Positions 1 to 8,575 of a DNA stretch of 64,000 nucleotides are shown piece by piece. The notes under the pieces were generated by a model. The model did not search any database, was not told the origin of the DNA, and saw nothing but the letters and a program-made list of their open reading frames with translations. Both the position numbers and the translations under genes were made by a program. Numbering within the stretch: position 1 is the first letter of the stretch; every line of letters begins with the position of its first letter. The stretch covers positions 226,275 to 290,274 of IMG/VR virus record IMGVR_UViG_3300032287_004484; one strand, written 5' to 3'. Source of the DNA: a virus.

Positions 1-1262
1 TTATTAGCACCTTCTAAATGAAGGTGTGGATCTTTATTGTTCATGATATCATTAATTATAATTTCTTTAAAAGGTTTATCAATAGTTGAAAAAGAATTTT
101 TATCAAAAGATAATAATTTTTGGTCCAAAACTTCTTTTTCTTGATCCTTTTTATTTTTTATAAAAATATTACTTTTAACGTTTTTTCTTATTAAAACTAA
201 ATTTTCACGACTCTTATTTAATGAATAATTAAAAGAATCTAAAACATCTTTTCTGATTTTAATTTCTATATTTTTATCACAGTGAGAACACTTTTCAGTT
301 TTAATTTTACACGACTCATTAATTTTTTCAAGTATAGAAAAAATATCTTTTTTATTTCTTTTATACTGATCTAAATTATTATTTAATTCCATTTTATTTT
401 TTTTATTAGAGGACTCGTGTTCTGAAATAAACTTATTGAGTTTAACATATTCAATAAAATTATTGATAATTTCAATGTTACTATTTTTGAGCAGTAATTC
501 TAATTCAGATTCTGTTTTAGAAATCTCTAATTGATTATTTTTTATACTGTTTCTTTTATTTATAATTAAATTTTTAATTATCCCATTTAAGGATTTAATA
601 GTAGTATTATGAGCATATTTTTCTTTTTCTAAAAAATCTCTTTCTTTACGATTAGCTGATAATTTTTCTTTAACAATCTTTCCATAATCTCTTAATTTAT
701 CTAATCGTACAATATTTTCTAAAAATACTGATCTTTGATTCCAAGGCAATTCTATAAAATTAGAATTGGTTTCTTTAGTTAGTGTAACACTATGAAGAAG
801 AGTTTCGTGATTAAGAGATATTAAGTTATTAATTTTTTCTTGTGTTAATTTAATATCAGCAAAAGATTCATCAATCCAAACACCATTATCTAATCTAAAA
901 AGGTCTAATCCATTTCCTTTAGAACTTAATTTACGATATCTTTCAATTTTCCATTCATCGTTACCTAATTTAAAATTGACTTTAACTAAAAGATTTTTCT
1001 TATTCTTTTTATTGATTAATCCATCTGCTTTAATTTTCTTATCTGGATTTTCGCCAAATATAACCCAATTAAGAGCTTTAATAATAGAACTTTTACCACA
1101 ACCATTCATTTTTTTAATGTCATCGCTAAAAACATTCATTTGAAAATCATGGTTTTCACCTCTAATTAAAAAAAGTCCACTTTCTGGAAATTTAAAAATT
1201 TGATTATCAGTAAAAGAAAAGAAGTTTTGTATTTCGAGTGTTTTAAATTCTATCTTATTCAT
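1..1262 (-). CDS. gp46: gp46-like recombination endonuclease subunit (SbcC/Rad50 type), 3' part cut off by window edge
   Basis: About 420 residues are visible, reading leftward from ATG at 1262 with no stop before the window edge. The N-terminal ABC-ATPase half has a P-loop ending NGCGKSS at about residues 53-59, separated from the preceding RGEN by some 15 residues. A long charged coiled coil follows and carries a CSHC zinc hook at about residues 323-326. This is the large subunit of the T4 gp46/gp47 (Rad50/Mre11-like) complex, which resects DNA ends for recombination-dependent replication. The nuclease partner lies 1.6 kb upstream on the same strand (2843-3856). The C-terminal ATPase half should lie beyond the left edge. 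Confidence 0.9.
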   Translation of the reverse strand, partial: MNKIEFKTLEIQNFFSFTDNQIFKFPESGLFLIRGENHDFQMNVFSDDIKKMNGCGKSSIIKALNWVIFGENPDKKIKADGLINKKNKKNLLVKVNFKLGNDEWKIERYRKLSSKGNGLDLFRLDNGVWIDESFADIKLTQEKINNLISLNHETLLHSVTLTKETNSNFIELPWNQRSVFLENIVRLDKLRDYGKIVKEKLSANRKERDFLEKEKYAHNTTIKSLNGIIKNLIINKRNSIKNNQLEISKTESELELLLKNSNIEIINNFIEYVKLNKFISEHESSNKKNKMELNNNLDQYKRNKKDIFSILEKINESCKIKTEKCSHCDKNIEIKIRKDVLDSFNYSLNKSRENLVLIRKNVKSNIFIKNKKDQEKEVLDQKLLSFDKNSFSTIDKPFKEIIINDIMNNKDPHLHLEGAN

Positions 1263-1330
1263 TTCTATATTATTATATTAAAACATTTAATATATGTTTA
1301 TAAATATACTATAGAGGGAGAAAATAAAAT

Positions 1331-1486
1331 ATGTGGAGATTATGGTGTAAAGCATTAGGTGAAAAAGCAATTCCTAACGATAAAGAAGCTGATAAAGTTG
1401 CTTTTATCAGAACGATTTTAATTCTTCAAGCAATAATCACTAATTTTTTTATAATTTTAAATTTTTTTCTAACACATTTTAAGTGA
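1331..1486 (+). CDS. small conserved phage membrane protein, 51 aa
   Basis: A 51-residue protein starting MWRLWCKALGEKA with one hydrophobic segment at about residues 25-48. The start has a strong GAGGGAG Shine-Dalgarno. The N-terminus, an MW-x-LW-x-KALGEKA stretch followed by a D/E-rich patch and a transmembrane helix, resembles a small membrane protein I recall from many T4-like phages, function unknown. It is transcribed opposite to all its neighbours, and its 3' end overlaps the convergent gene by 8 nt. Confidence 0.75.
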   Translation: MWRLWCKALGEKAIPNDKEADKVAFIRTILILQAIITNFFIILNFFLTHFK

Positions 1487-2150
1487 CATTTAAAAAGTAT
1501 TTTTTAAATCCATTACATATTTTACTAACGTGTTTTTTATTATTTATCCAATTTCTTTTTAAATTTAATTCTTTATGACTATCAAAAGTATCAGATATTG
1601 AACATATAAAATCATCACGTTGTATTTGTTTTATAGATCCATCCTTTACTTCACAAGTATAAATAGGATAATAATCTTCTTCTGAATGTATCTCTTGACT
1701 TAGTAATTGTAAAGTGAAGTTTAAAAATGAAAATTCAAATGCTATTAATTTTAAATCTTCTTCAACCTCTTCAATTTTTGGCCATTTTCCAATGTTATAA
1801 TTATTACAAAAAATCTTTCCATCCCAATTACACCATCCATGTAATCCACCAACCCAAGACGAAGAAATTCTATCATTATGTAGATAACTTAATTCTAATC
1901 GTTGTATTTTATCTTCTATAATATCATAGTCTATAGGTATATGTGATATCCTATCTTCTATTGGAAATGAAGAAACATATATTTTATGTAATTCATCATA
2001 CAAGAGACTATTTTTTGATATATCATATTCTAATAAATACCAACGCTGTGTCCTTATTAAAATTTCAGATGCTTGTTCTTCTGAAATGCTTTCTCCAGTA
2101 ACTAATAGTCCTGGCCATTTTGGCCATCCTTCATTTTTTTGTTGAATCAT
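1479..2150 (-). CDS. conserved phage/bacterial protein of unknown function, 223 aa
   Basis: Begins MIQQKNEGWPKWPGLLVTGE and contains S-W-V-G-G-L-H-G-W-C-N-W-D-G and NYNIGKWP motifs. I recognise these as hallmarks of a widespread phage and bacterial family without assigned function. The protein is soluble, with no signal peptide. Its start lies inside the 3' end of the upstream membrane-protein gene (20-nt overlap), so translation is probably coupled. Confidence 0.75.
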   Translation of the reverse strand: MIQQKNEGWPKWPGLLVTGESISEEQASEILIRTQRWYLLEYDISKNSLLYDELHKIYVSSFPIEDRISHIPIDYDIIEDKIQRLELSYLHNDRISSSWVGGLHGWCNWDGKIFCNNYNIGKWPKIEEVEEDLKLIAFEFSFLNFTLQLLSQEIHSEEDYYPIYTCEVKDGSIKQIQRDDFICSISDTFDSHKELNLKRNWINNKKHVSKICNGFKKYFLNVT

Positions 2151-2394
2151 ATTTTTTTTCTTTTATTTTTTGAGAAATTTTTTTAAGAAATTTAAACCAT
2201 CTAAAAAAAAGATAACCAATAAGAAAAAATGGATAAAATAGTATAAAAAGCGGTATTTCATCTTCATGATATATTATGTTATATTTATTATCGTTTATAT
2301 TTTCATAAATATAAATTAAAGATGCAAATAAAAAACCAATAATTAGATATATGCCTAATCCTAATAAAAAACTTATTAAACTTTCTGAATTCAT
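2131..2394 (-). CDS. small membrane protein, 87 aa
   Basis: The start was placed at the internal ATG at 2394, because GGGAG lies 9 nt upstream and the stop of the preceding gene overlaps as TAATG. The protein has two hydrophobic segments (about residues 5-30 and 50-70) followed by a lysine-rich tail. It forms a coupled pair with the gene at 2394-2846. No recognised family. Confidence 0.7.
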   Translation of the reverse strand: MNSESLISFLLGLGIYLIIGFLFASLIYIYENINDNKYNIIYHEDEIPLFILFYPFFLIGYLFFRWFKFLKKISQKIKEKKYDSTKK

Positions 2395-2846
2395 TAAAAA
2401 ATTCTCCCTATTAATTTGATAAAGATTATTCCTGAACTTGTTCCAATACCAGCACCTAAACAATAAGAAATTCTTTCTCCCCAAGATGCTATTGTAATTC
2501 TTCTAATATTAAAAGTCCAAACTAAAGATAATAAAAAGCCACATACTCCAGCTTGAATCACCATTTCTTTAGAAATAAGAATTGTATTTACAGAAACAAA
2601 AAATATTTGTAATAATGATGATAAAAAAATACTAACTAAATGTTGTTTGTTTTTAATAAATCTAAATAATGCTATTAAAAAAAATAAAGGGTAAAGAAAA
2701 ACAATAATAAAAAAAAACATTACTTCAACAAATTTAAATTCATTTACTAAAGAATCATATTGTTGATTTTCTTTAGGTTTAAATATTAACCAAATGAAAT
2801 AAAATATTGCTCCTAGTGTAATGTAATAAATAAGGTATTCTTTCAT
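2394..2846 (-). CDS. multi-pass membrane protein, 150 aa
   Basis: About five hydrophobic segments. Near residues 115-137 it has RRITIASWGERISYCLGAGIG, a glycine-rich motif similar to ITI-x-SW-x-ER segments I have seen in phage membrane proteins of unknown role. Its ATG overlaps the stop of the gp47 gene (ATGA), so it belongs to the gp47 operon. What it does there is not apparent. Confidence 0.6.
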   Translation of the reverse strand: MKEYLIYYITLGAIFYFIWLIFKPKENQQYDSLVNEFKFVEVMFFFIIVFLYPLFFLIALFRFIKNKQHLVSIFLSSLLQIFFVSVNTILISKEMVIQAGVCGFLLSLVWTFNIRRITIASWGERISYCLGAGIGTSSGIIFIKLIGRIF

Positions 2847-3856
2847 AATTCTAAATATCCTAATAGTTCTTTTTTATCAATTTCAAAATTATTATCATTA
2901 ACATATGATTTTAATATATCTTCTGGATTAGAAGAAACTATTGTTTCCCAATCTTTTGCAACAGCTATTTTTTGATTACTTTTTGAAAGATCCCATTCAA
3001 AAAATACATCAAAATTATTTTTTAATAATTTCTCTCTATATTGTATTAATAATGAACTGTCTAGATTTTTTCTTATTATCAATTTTATAAAACTATTACT
3101 TAGTGAATTAATATATGTCATGTTAGAGTTTTTTAGTTCGACTGATATAAATTTAGGTGAATTAAGATTAGGTACAAATTCAATCTCATCTTTATCAGTA
3201 TTATAAAAAGTCCATCCATGATCTCCTTCGTCGCCAAAATGAGATTCATAAGGTGATGAAACATAAGTCATAGATCCTTTATTTTGAAAACTATGATAGT
3301 GTCCACTAAATACTTTATAAAAATCGTTCCCAAGACAATTAATATCTAACTCAGAATAAACATCTTCATGGCCATTATCTAAATTAAAGCCTTTTAAACC
3401 TAAATGAGTACAAAGAATATTCTTTTTATCTTTATCATAATTTACTTCCTTTAATTTATTAATAATTACTTCATCATTAAAGTAGGGTAAAAAATGAAAT
3501 CTAAAATCACTAGAATCAAAAAACCCGTAATCGTCAAAAAAATTACAGGAACTACTAAATATCGAAAGTCCATTAATCTTTGCATCTCCTTTGGAAAGTA
3601 TATCATGATTACCTGGAATCATATAAGTTGGAAACTTATTCATGATTTTTCTTAAAGAAAGAAGCGCTTCGTGTTGTGCCTCTATAGCAACGATATCTTT
3701 TAAATGAAATACATCACCTAAAATAAAAACATAATCAACTTTTCTTTCTATACAAATATCATAAAAATCATCTATAGATTTTATAATATGTTTTAAAAAA
3801 TTATTATTTTTTTTGTAAATCTTAATATGAAGATCACTAATAAATCCAATTACCAT
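2843..3856 (-). CDS. gp47: gp47-like recombination endonuclease subunit (SbcD/Mre11 type)
   Basis: This 337-residue calcineurin-like phosphoesterase is the nuclease partner of gp46. Metal-binding motifs are present in order: SDLHIK (residues 7-12), LGDVFH (about 46-51), GNHD (about 82-85), CTHLG, and GHYHS (about 186-190). A smaller C-terminal region follows. The start is ATG at 3856, only 6 nt after a perfect TATAAT with TTAAAC 18 bp further upstream, so the mRNA appears leaderless. Length fits T4 gp47. In T4, gp46/47 makes 3' single strands for UvsX, also encoded here. Confidence 0.93.
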   Translation of the reverse strand: MVIGFISDLHIKIYKKNNNFLKHIIKSIDDFYDICIERKVDYVFILGDVFHLKDIVAIEAQHEALLSLRKIMNKFPTYMIPGNHDILSKGDAKINGLSIFSSSCNFFDDYGFFDSSDFRFHFLPYFNDEVIINKLKEVNYDKDKKNILCTHLGLKGFNLDNGHEDVYSELDINCLGNDFYKVFSGHYHSFQNKGSMTYVSSPYESHFGDEGDHGWTFYNTDKDEIEFVPNLNSPKFISVELKNSNMTYINSLSNSFIKLIIRKNLDSSLLIQYREKLLKNNFDVFFEWDLSKSNQKIAVAKDWETIVSSNPEDILKSYVNDNNFEIDKKELLGYLEL

Positions 3857-3862
3857 ATATAA

Positions 3863-3892
3863 ATTATATAATATGAATTTATTAATGTTTAA
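3863..3892 (-). promoter_or_regulatory. promoter of the gp47 operon (leaderless)
   Basis: TTAAAC, 18-bp spacer, TATAAT on the minus strand; 6 nt separate the -10 from the gp47 ATG. Confidence 0.75.
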
Positions 3893-3914
3893 AAATTAAT
3901 TAATTTCAGTGTTA

Positions 3915-5033
3915 TTACTTATTTATTTTATTTATATAAACTTCATTTTTACCACTGCTCTTAATAAATGGAGCAACATATCTTAGGATTATTCTTTGTA
4001 CTGACTCAAATTTATTTATTTTATCATCATATTTAGGATACATTTTAGAAAGGTCTAATTGATTTTTTCTAGAAAATCCTGGTAAATTTTGCTGATCAGA
4101 ATACTTATAAAAGAAATCTTTTGAATTTTCATAAGCATCTTCGATTAATTCATCAATCATCCCTGGAAAATCAACATCTTTATTATCTGGAAAATTCTTC
4201 TTTGGAAATAATTTTAAAAAAGTATCGTATCCTTTAAAAGTATCTCTAAATTGTTTCCAAGTTATATCAGGATCTTTTTTTGTCCAATCATCTTTTTTTA
4301 ATCCATAAATAGATTTTTTTATATTATTTAAAATAACAGTTATATTTTTTTTATCACTATAACTTTTTGGTGTAGAAATAAAATTAGTTTGTATTGCTTG
4401 TAATTCTTTAAACATTTCAATTGGATCATATCCATAAGAATAATCAAAATCACCAAAAGTATCTTCATTGTCAAATTTATTAACTGAATTAATTTCAGAC
4501 ATAGCATGAAAAATATAATCGTGAAATAAACTATTAAATAAACCTTCTACGTTTTTATATGAATTTTGATATGTACTATATTTTTCAATAGTAAATTTTT
4601 CACTAATTTCAAAAGATAATTTTTCAAAACTCATTTTTTTTAAAATATCATTATCTTTAATAAAAGCAACAATTTTATTTTTTATTTCATCCCTAAATGA
4701 ATAATTTGGTTTTTTTAAAATATCATCTAAATTTATATTTAAATCTGATTTTAAAAAATGTTCAAATATAATTTGTAATTTTTGATATATTTTATACATT
4801 TCTTCATCTTTAGAAAAAACAAAAGCTTGCAATTGTAGATCATATATATTTTGATCAGAAATATTATTTTTTTTAAAAAACTCTTTAGCAATAGAAGTTA
4901 CATATTTAATTATACAAAAAAGATCAATATAATCAAATAAATTTTGTTTAATATCTAATTGTAAATCAAAATCATATAATTCTTTTATTTTTTCATCTAT
5001 TACTGCTTCAAAATAATTTATTAGTTTCATCAT
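3915..5033 (-). CDS. putative capsid-targeted internal protein, 372 aa, paralogue of the 510-aa protein at 60584
   Basis: The N-terminus MKLINYFEAVIDE fits the capsid-targeting-peptide pattern seen in eight other proteins here, with I-D-E a candidate prohead-protease site. The C-terminal third (T-W-K-x-F-R-x-x-F-x-x-Y, then F-x-K-K-x-x-x-D) matches the C-terminal part of the protein at 60584-62116, so the two are paralogues. The middle is helical and acidic. There are two consecutive ATGs; the second (5030) is better spaced from AGGA. An ATCATAAAAATA motif lies 14 nt upstream. Function unknown; likely a virion protein. Confidence 0.55.
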   Translation of the reverse strand: MMKLINYFEAVIDEKIKELYDFDLQLDIKQNLFDYIDLFCIIKYVTSIAKEFFKKNNISDQNIYDLQLQAFVFSKDEEMYKIYQKLQIIFEHFLKSDLNINLDDILKKPNYSFRDEIKNKIVAFIKDNDILKKMSFEKLSFEISEKFTIEKYSTYQNSYKNVEGLFNSLFHDYIFHAMSEINSVNKFDNEDTFGDFDYSYGYDPIEMFKELQAIQTNFISTPKSYSDKKNITVILNNIKKSIYGLKKDDWTKKDPDITWKQFRDTFKGYDTFLKLFPKKNFPDNKDVDFPGMIDELIEDAYENSKDFFYKYSDQQNLPGFSRKNQLDLSKMYPKYDDKINKFESVQRIILRYVAPFIKSSGKNEVYINKINK

Positions 5034-5046
5034 TATATCCTAATAA

Positions 5047-5058
5047 TATTTTTATGAT
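5047..5058 (-). promoter_or_regulatory. candidate late-type promoter motif ATCATAAAAATA
   Basis: The same motif precedes four other capsid-targeted-like genes (34118, 40857, 44887, 60584) and resembles the T4 late -10 TATAAATA. No -35 partner is seen. Confidence 0.4.
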
Positions 5059-5085
5059 CTTTTTTTATTACTATTTAAAAAAATC

Positions 5086-5114
5086 ATAAACATTGTATAA
5101 ACATCTTGTATAAA
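5086..5114 (+). promoter_or_regulatory. promoter with conserved leader (copy A)
   Basis: ATAAAC, 17-bp spacer, TATAAA. The promoter and about 45 nt of downstream leader are nearly repeated at 43647-43715 on the other strand (shared elements TAAACATCTTG, CTGAAGGT and TACTGATTA). Confidence 0.55.
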
Positions 5115-5179
5115 ATTACACTGAAGGTGAAGAAGAAAATTAGTACTGATTAGTTATATAAACCAAAAAATAAATTGAT

Positions 5180-5581
5180 ATGGAAAAAAAAGAAAAACAA
5201 AAAAAATTAAATATCTTAATCTTAAGTTTTTATAAAATTTTAAAACTTTCTTCTGATGATCAATTATTTTTACCATTAGAAGATGTTAAAGAAATTAATG
5301 ATGAAATGCGTGATAATTTAATGATGAAATTTTTAAATAATTATAACATAAATAAAAATTATTTATCAGATGATTTTTTTAAATATTTTATGAATAAAAA
5401 TTTATTAGATAATATTGATGATATGAATTATTTAGATTTTAATATTAAGGATAAAAGAATAGAAAAACTTTATAATAATTTTATACAGGATTTTAGTTTT
5501 TTTAAATATAAAAATAATGTTAAAGTATCAAATGATAAAAAGTTTTTAGCAGAATTAGAAAGAATAAGAAATTTACCTTAG
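5180..5581 (+). CDS. hypothetical protein, 133 aa
   Basis: A lysine- and asparagine-rich, probably helical protein with no signal peptide or membrane segment. No Shine-Dalgarno is evident before ATG 5180. The transcript should carry the roughly 60-nt conserved leader noted for the upstream promoter. No family recognised. It precedes the Cas4-like gene, which has its own promoter. Confidence 0.6.
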   Translation: MEKKEKQKKLNILILSFYKILKLSSDDQLFLPLEDVKEINDEMRDNLMMKFLNNYNINKNYLSDDFFKYFMNKNLLDNIDDMNYLDFNIKDKRIEKLYNNFIQDFSFFKYKNNVKVSNDKKFLAELERIRNLP

Positions 5582-5582
5582 A

Positions 5583-5612
5583 ATAGACACTTTTTTATTT
5601 TTCTAATACAAT
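5583..5612 (+). promoter_or_regulatory. promoter of the Cas4-like gene (leaderless)
   Basis: ATAGAC, 18-bp spacer, TACAAT; the -10 is followed after 5 nt by the GTG start at 5618. Confidence 0.65.
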
Positions 5613-5617
5613 AAAAA

Positions 5618-6412
5618 GTGGAAAAAATAAAATTCTCTAAGTCTAGGTATGGTTCTCAAAAAAATTGTTTAGGACAGTACTTTTATCAATATATTGAAAA
5701 GAGGTCTGTCCCTACTATTTTATGGCCAGGAACTTTAATAGGAACAGCTACTCACTTATTTATTGAGGAAAATTTAAATTCAATAGTTAAAGAAAAAGAT
5801 ATTAAAAAATTACCATTATTTGAAGAAACATTTTTTAAATGTAAAAAACAAGAAACATCTAATATCAAAGTTACTTACAGAACTCCAAAAAACTTTAATG
5901 AAAAAGAAGTTTTATCTAATAACAATAATTGGATAAAAGATATAATTAGATTTCTATTTTTATATTTACCTCCTGGTACAAAGATATTTGAAGAGGAAGT
6001 TGAGCAAGATATAGTAATAGATGATTTAATAATAAATGTTAAAGGTATTATTGATCTTCAAGTTAAAGATGAAGATAAATTATGGGTTTTTGATTTTAAA
6101 ACAACTAAAAATCCAAATTCTTGGATGTTTGTAAATTGGGAAAAAGACGCTCAAAGTCTTTCTTATTTGTGGTTAAAAAGAGAACAAAACCCATTAGGAT
6201 TTAATTATCTGATTTTTGATGCAGAAAATAAAATGATTTTTTCTAATAATATTGGATTTCAAGAAAATAGTAATGTAGAAAATAACTTAACTAATTTATT
6301 AAAAGATTTTATTAAAAATCATAAAGAATCTTTTGATAATAAAAATTGGAATCCAAGTCCAGATAATTGTAAATGGTGTCCATTTAAAGTTTTATGCCCA
6401 AGAAAACTTTAA
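5618..6412 (+). CDS. Cas4/RecB-type PD-(D/E)XK nuclease with Fe-S cysteines
   Basis: A 264-residue nuclease. The catalytic core is G-T-A-T-H-L-F-I-E-E (His about residue 47), V-K-G-I-I-D-L (Asp about 146), V-F-D-F-K-T-T-K (Asp and Lys about 158-160) and a downstream Q-S-L-S-Y helix. One early cysteine (N-C-L-G-Q-Y) plus three C-terminal cysteines in C-K-W-C-P-F-K-V-L-C form the Cas4/AddB-type iron-sulphur site. It probably resects or degrades DNA in replication and recombination; no cas genes are nearby. The start is GTG at 5618 without a Shine-Dalgarno, 5 nt after the -10. Confidence 0.85.
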   Translation: MEKIKFSKSRYGSQKNCLGQYFYQYIEKRSVPTILWPGTLIGTATHLFIEENLNSIVKEKDIKKLPLFEETFFKCKKQETSNIKVTYRTPKNFNEKEVLSNNNNWIKDIIRFLFLYLPPGTKIFEEEVEQDIVIDDLIINVKGIIDLQVKDEDKLWVFDFKTTKNPNSWMFVNWEKDAQSLSYLWLKREQNPLGFNYLIFDAENKMIFSNNIGFQENSNVENNLTNLLKDFIKNHKESFDNKNWNPSPDNCKWCPFKVLCPRKL

Positions 6413-6987
6413 AATCCTTCAATATCAAGTATTTGATATTTTTTATTTTTTTTAATTCGTTCTATTTCTGTTTTTAAATCATCAACAAAAATTATTTCAT
6501 ATCCTTGACTTTCCATAAATTTTATAGGATCATTTATTATTTCTTGACTTTTCCATTCAATTTTTTCTTTATCGTTTTTAAAATAAAAAAATTGATTAGA
6601 TTGTGTTAATTCTATAAATTTTTCTTTATCAAATTTAGTTAAATATGTTTCATGATTATTAATTTTTTTTTCATCTTCTTTATTAAAAACAATATAATCT
6701 TTTGTTTTTAAACGATATTTTAAAAATTGTAATCCCCTAGGTGCAGCATAAGGCGCTACCATTTTTTTTGTACCGACGAATAGACCTGTCGCCTTAGAAT
6801 AATCTTTTTCTGATTTTGATTTTGCTGAAATTGCATAAGAGTTAGTCCAATTACTATTATGGTAATATGTTTTCATTTTTTTATTAAAATCTATTATTCT
6901 TTTATCGTCTAATCTATAAACATATTTATTATCTTCATTCGATTCATTTATACATATTAAATCTTTTAATTCTTTTAAAAATTTCAA
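6409..6987 (-). CDS. putative capsid-targeted protein, ART-like fold possible, 192 aa (paralogue of next)
   Basis: The start was placed at TTG 6987 rather than TTG 6993, by alignment with the paralogue and because AGGT lies 8 nt upstream. The protein starts MKFLKELKDLICINES; I-N-E is a candidate head-protease site. A body shared with 7045-7614 follows: Y-V-Y-R-x-D-D, T-G-L-F-V-G, A-P-Y-A-x-P-R-G, F-V-D-D-L-K. VYR followed by G-L-F and a Y-A pair loosely resembles ADP-ribosyltransferase motifs, but I am not certain. The 3' end overlaps the convergent Cas4-like gene by 4 nt. Confidence 0.55.
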   Translation of the reverse strand: MKFLKELKDLICINESNEDNKYVYRLDDKRIIDFNKKMKTYYHNSNWTNSYAISAKSKSEKDYSKATGLFVGTKKMVAPYAAPRGLQFLKYRLKTKDYIVFNKEDEKKINNHETYLTKFDKEKFIELTQSNQFFYFKNDKEKIEWKSQEIINDPIKFMESQGYEIIFVDDLKTEIERIKKNKKYQILDIEGF

Positions 6988-7044
6988 AATCAATTACCTA
7001 TATTCTTTATTTTTATTAATAAATAAAAATCATATTTACAAAAA

Positions 7045-7614
7045 TTAAGGTTCCTCTTCCTCAACATTAATTCCACTTTCTTCAAGTCTATCTTTTTCAG
7101 TTTTTAAATCATCAACAAATTTAATTATATAACCTTGATTTTTCATAAATTCTATTGGATTAATTATTTTTTTTTGTTTCTCAAATTCTATTTTATTATT
7201 ATTTTTGTATGCAAAATATTCATTAGAAGTTTCTAATTTTTGAAAATTTTTTTTATTGAAAGCAGTTAAAAATGGTTGATGTGATTCAATCTTAGATTTA
7301 TCTTTTTTTCTAAAGATAATATAGTCTTTTTTATTATGATTATATTTAAGAAATGGAGTGCCTCTTGGAGAAGCATAAGGAGCAATGTCAAATAAATTTC
7401 CAGAAAATAAACCAGTGGATGTTTTAAAACCTTCTTTTGGTTTTGTATTATCTTGAAGAATTCCTGATTCTGTCCAATCATCTGTATGTTGATACGTATT
7501 TAAATTTAAATTGAAATTTTCTATTTTTTTATCATCAAATCTATAAACATATTTATTATCTTTATTTGATTCATTTATATATATTAAATCTTTTAATTTT
7601 TTTAAAAATTTCAA
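7045..7614 (-). CDS. putative capsid-targeted protein, paralogue of 6409-6987, 189 aa
   Basis: The TTG start at 7614 has AGGGA 7 nt upstream. The N-terminus MKFLKKLKDLIYINES is nearly identical to its neighbour, and so are the conserved APYASPRG and KFVDDLKTE segments, indicating a tandem duplication. The acidic tail (VEEEEP) is its own. The family is common in large phages without assigned function. The leading peptide suggests packaging in the head and cleavage after residue 15. Confidence 0.55.
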   Translation of the reverse strand: MKFLKKLKDLIYINESNKDNKYVYRFDDKKIENFNLNLNTYQHTDDWTESGILQDNTKPKEGFKTSTGLFSGNLFDIAPYASPRGTPFLKYNHNKKDYIIFRKKDKSKIESHQPFLTAFNKKNFQKLETSNEYFAYKNNNKIEFEKQKKIINPIEFMKNQGYIIKFVDDLKTEKDRLEESGINVEEEEP

Positions 7615-7742
7615 AATTAATCCCTTATGTTAATATAATATTTTTACGGGTTTATTATAAAAAATACTTAAAAATAAACATCTTATTATAGAATAATATT
7701 AATTGAAAAAATTAATCAAGCTAAAAATTAAATATTAGTACA

Positions 7743-7824
7743 GGATCTATGGTGAAATTGGTAGACACAAGAGACTTAAAATCTCTCGCATAAAAGCGTG
7801 CAAGTTCGATTCTTGCTAGATCCA
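7743..7824 (+). tRNA. tRNA-Leu (anticodon TAA)
   Basis: Acceptor GGATCTA pairs with TAGATCC; the anticodon arm AGAGA-CTTAAAA-TCTCT gives anticodon TAA. There is a class II variable arm and a GTTCGATTC T-loop. CCA is not encoded. It reads UUA codons, which should dominate leucine usage in this AT-rich genome. Confidence 0.93.
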
Positions 7825-7839
7825 TTATAAGGAGAAAAC

Positions 7840-8361
7840 ATGAGTCTTATAAAGTATGCTGAAGAAGAGATTAAGGCGGCTGGATTAAACGATCCAGACA
7901 GTGATTATAATGGCGATATTGGAAAAGCAGTATTAGAGTTAATACAAGTTTTTTCTAATCAAGGGCACTCTGGAATGAGTGCTTCTATTGTGAGAAATGT
8001 ATTTAATAAACTTGTAAAATACGAACCTTTGATTCCAATTACAGGTAATACAGAAGAGTGGATGGAAGTATCAGAAGGATTATTTCAAAATAAAAGACTA
8101 GGTGGTCTTTTTAAAGAAAATGGTAGAGTTTATTATTTAGATGCTATAATTTTTGTAGATGAGAATGGTAGTAGATTTTCTGGTATCTCTTATACTAAGA
8201 AAAAGAAAAAACAAATTACAAGTCGTCAGTTAGTTAAGACTTTTCCATTTATACCACAAACTTTTGAAATAGAAGTTTTTGATAAGAATGATGAGCGTTA
8301 TATAAAAAATAAAAAAGAACTAAAAAAAGTTTTTAAATACTATAACTACTATGAAACCTGA
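7840..8361 (+). CDS. conserved phage protein of unknown function, 173 aa
   Basis: ATG 7840 has an ATAAGGAGA Shine-Dalgarno. The N-terminal half (M-S-L-I-x-Y-A-x-x-E, S-D-Y-x-G, A-V-L-E-L, Q-G-H-S-G-M-S-A, V-F-N-K-L, P-L-x-P-I-T-G) matches a family I recall in many large phages. The middle FQNKR segment is also typical. It starts 15 nt after tRNA-Leu and is probably co-transcribed with it. Confidence 0.75.
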   Translation: MSLIKYAEEEIKAAGLNDPDSDYNGDIGKAVLELIQVFSNQGHSGMSASIVRNVFNKLVKYEPLIPITGNTEEWMEVSEGLFQNKRLGGLFKENGRVYYLDAIIFVDENGSRFSGISYTKKKKKQITSRQLVKTFPFIPQTFEIEVFDKNDERYIKNKKELKKVFKYYNYYET

Positions 8362-8575
8362 TTATCAAAGATTATTTCTTACTGAGTTTGTTGCTCTAAT
8401 ACAACAGAAATATAAAATTGAATTTACTAAATTTTTCTATGAGGGAAAAAGAGAATATACGATTATGAAGCCTGAGTTTTTAATTCAAACTTACTCTGAC
8501 CAAGAGGCAGAGAAATATAATTGCGTTTTTGTTATCAACTTTTTCTATTTTAAAATTATTAGAAAACTCTATTAA
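8351..8575 (+). CDS. small hypothetical protein, 74 aa
   Basis: Overlaps the end of the preceding gene by 11 nt, and the next gene by 1 nt (TAATG), so it is coupled on both sides. It ends in an aromatic-rich stretch (FVINFFYFKII). No family recognised. Confidence 0.5.
   Translation: MKPDYQRLFLTEFVALIQQKYKIEFTKFFYEGKREYTIMKPEFLIQTYSDQEAEKYNCVFVINFFYFKIIRKLY

Noticed and set aside
5618-6412. Cas4-like gene taken as part of a CRISPR-Cas system
   Set aside because: No repeats or other cas genes are present; isolated Cas4/RecB nucleases are common in phages.
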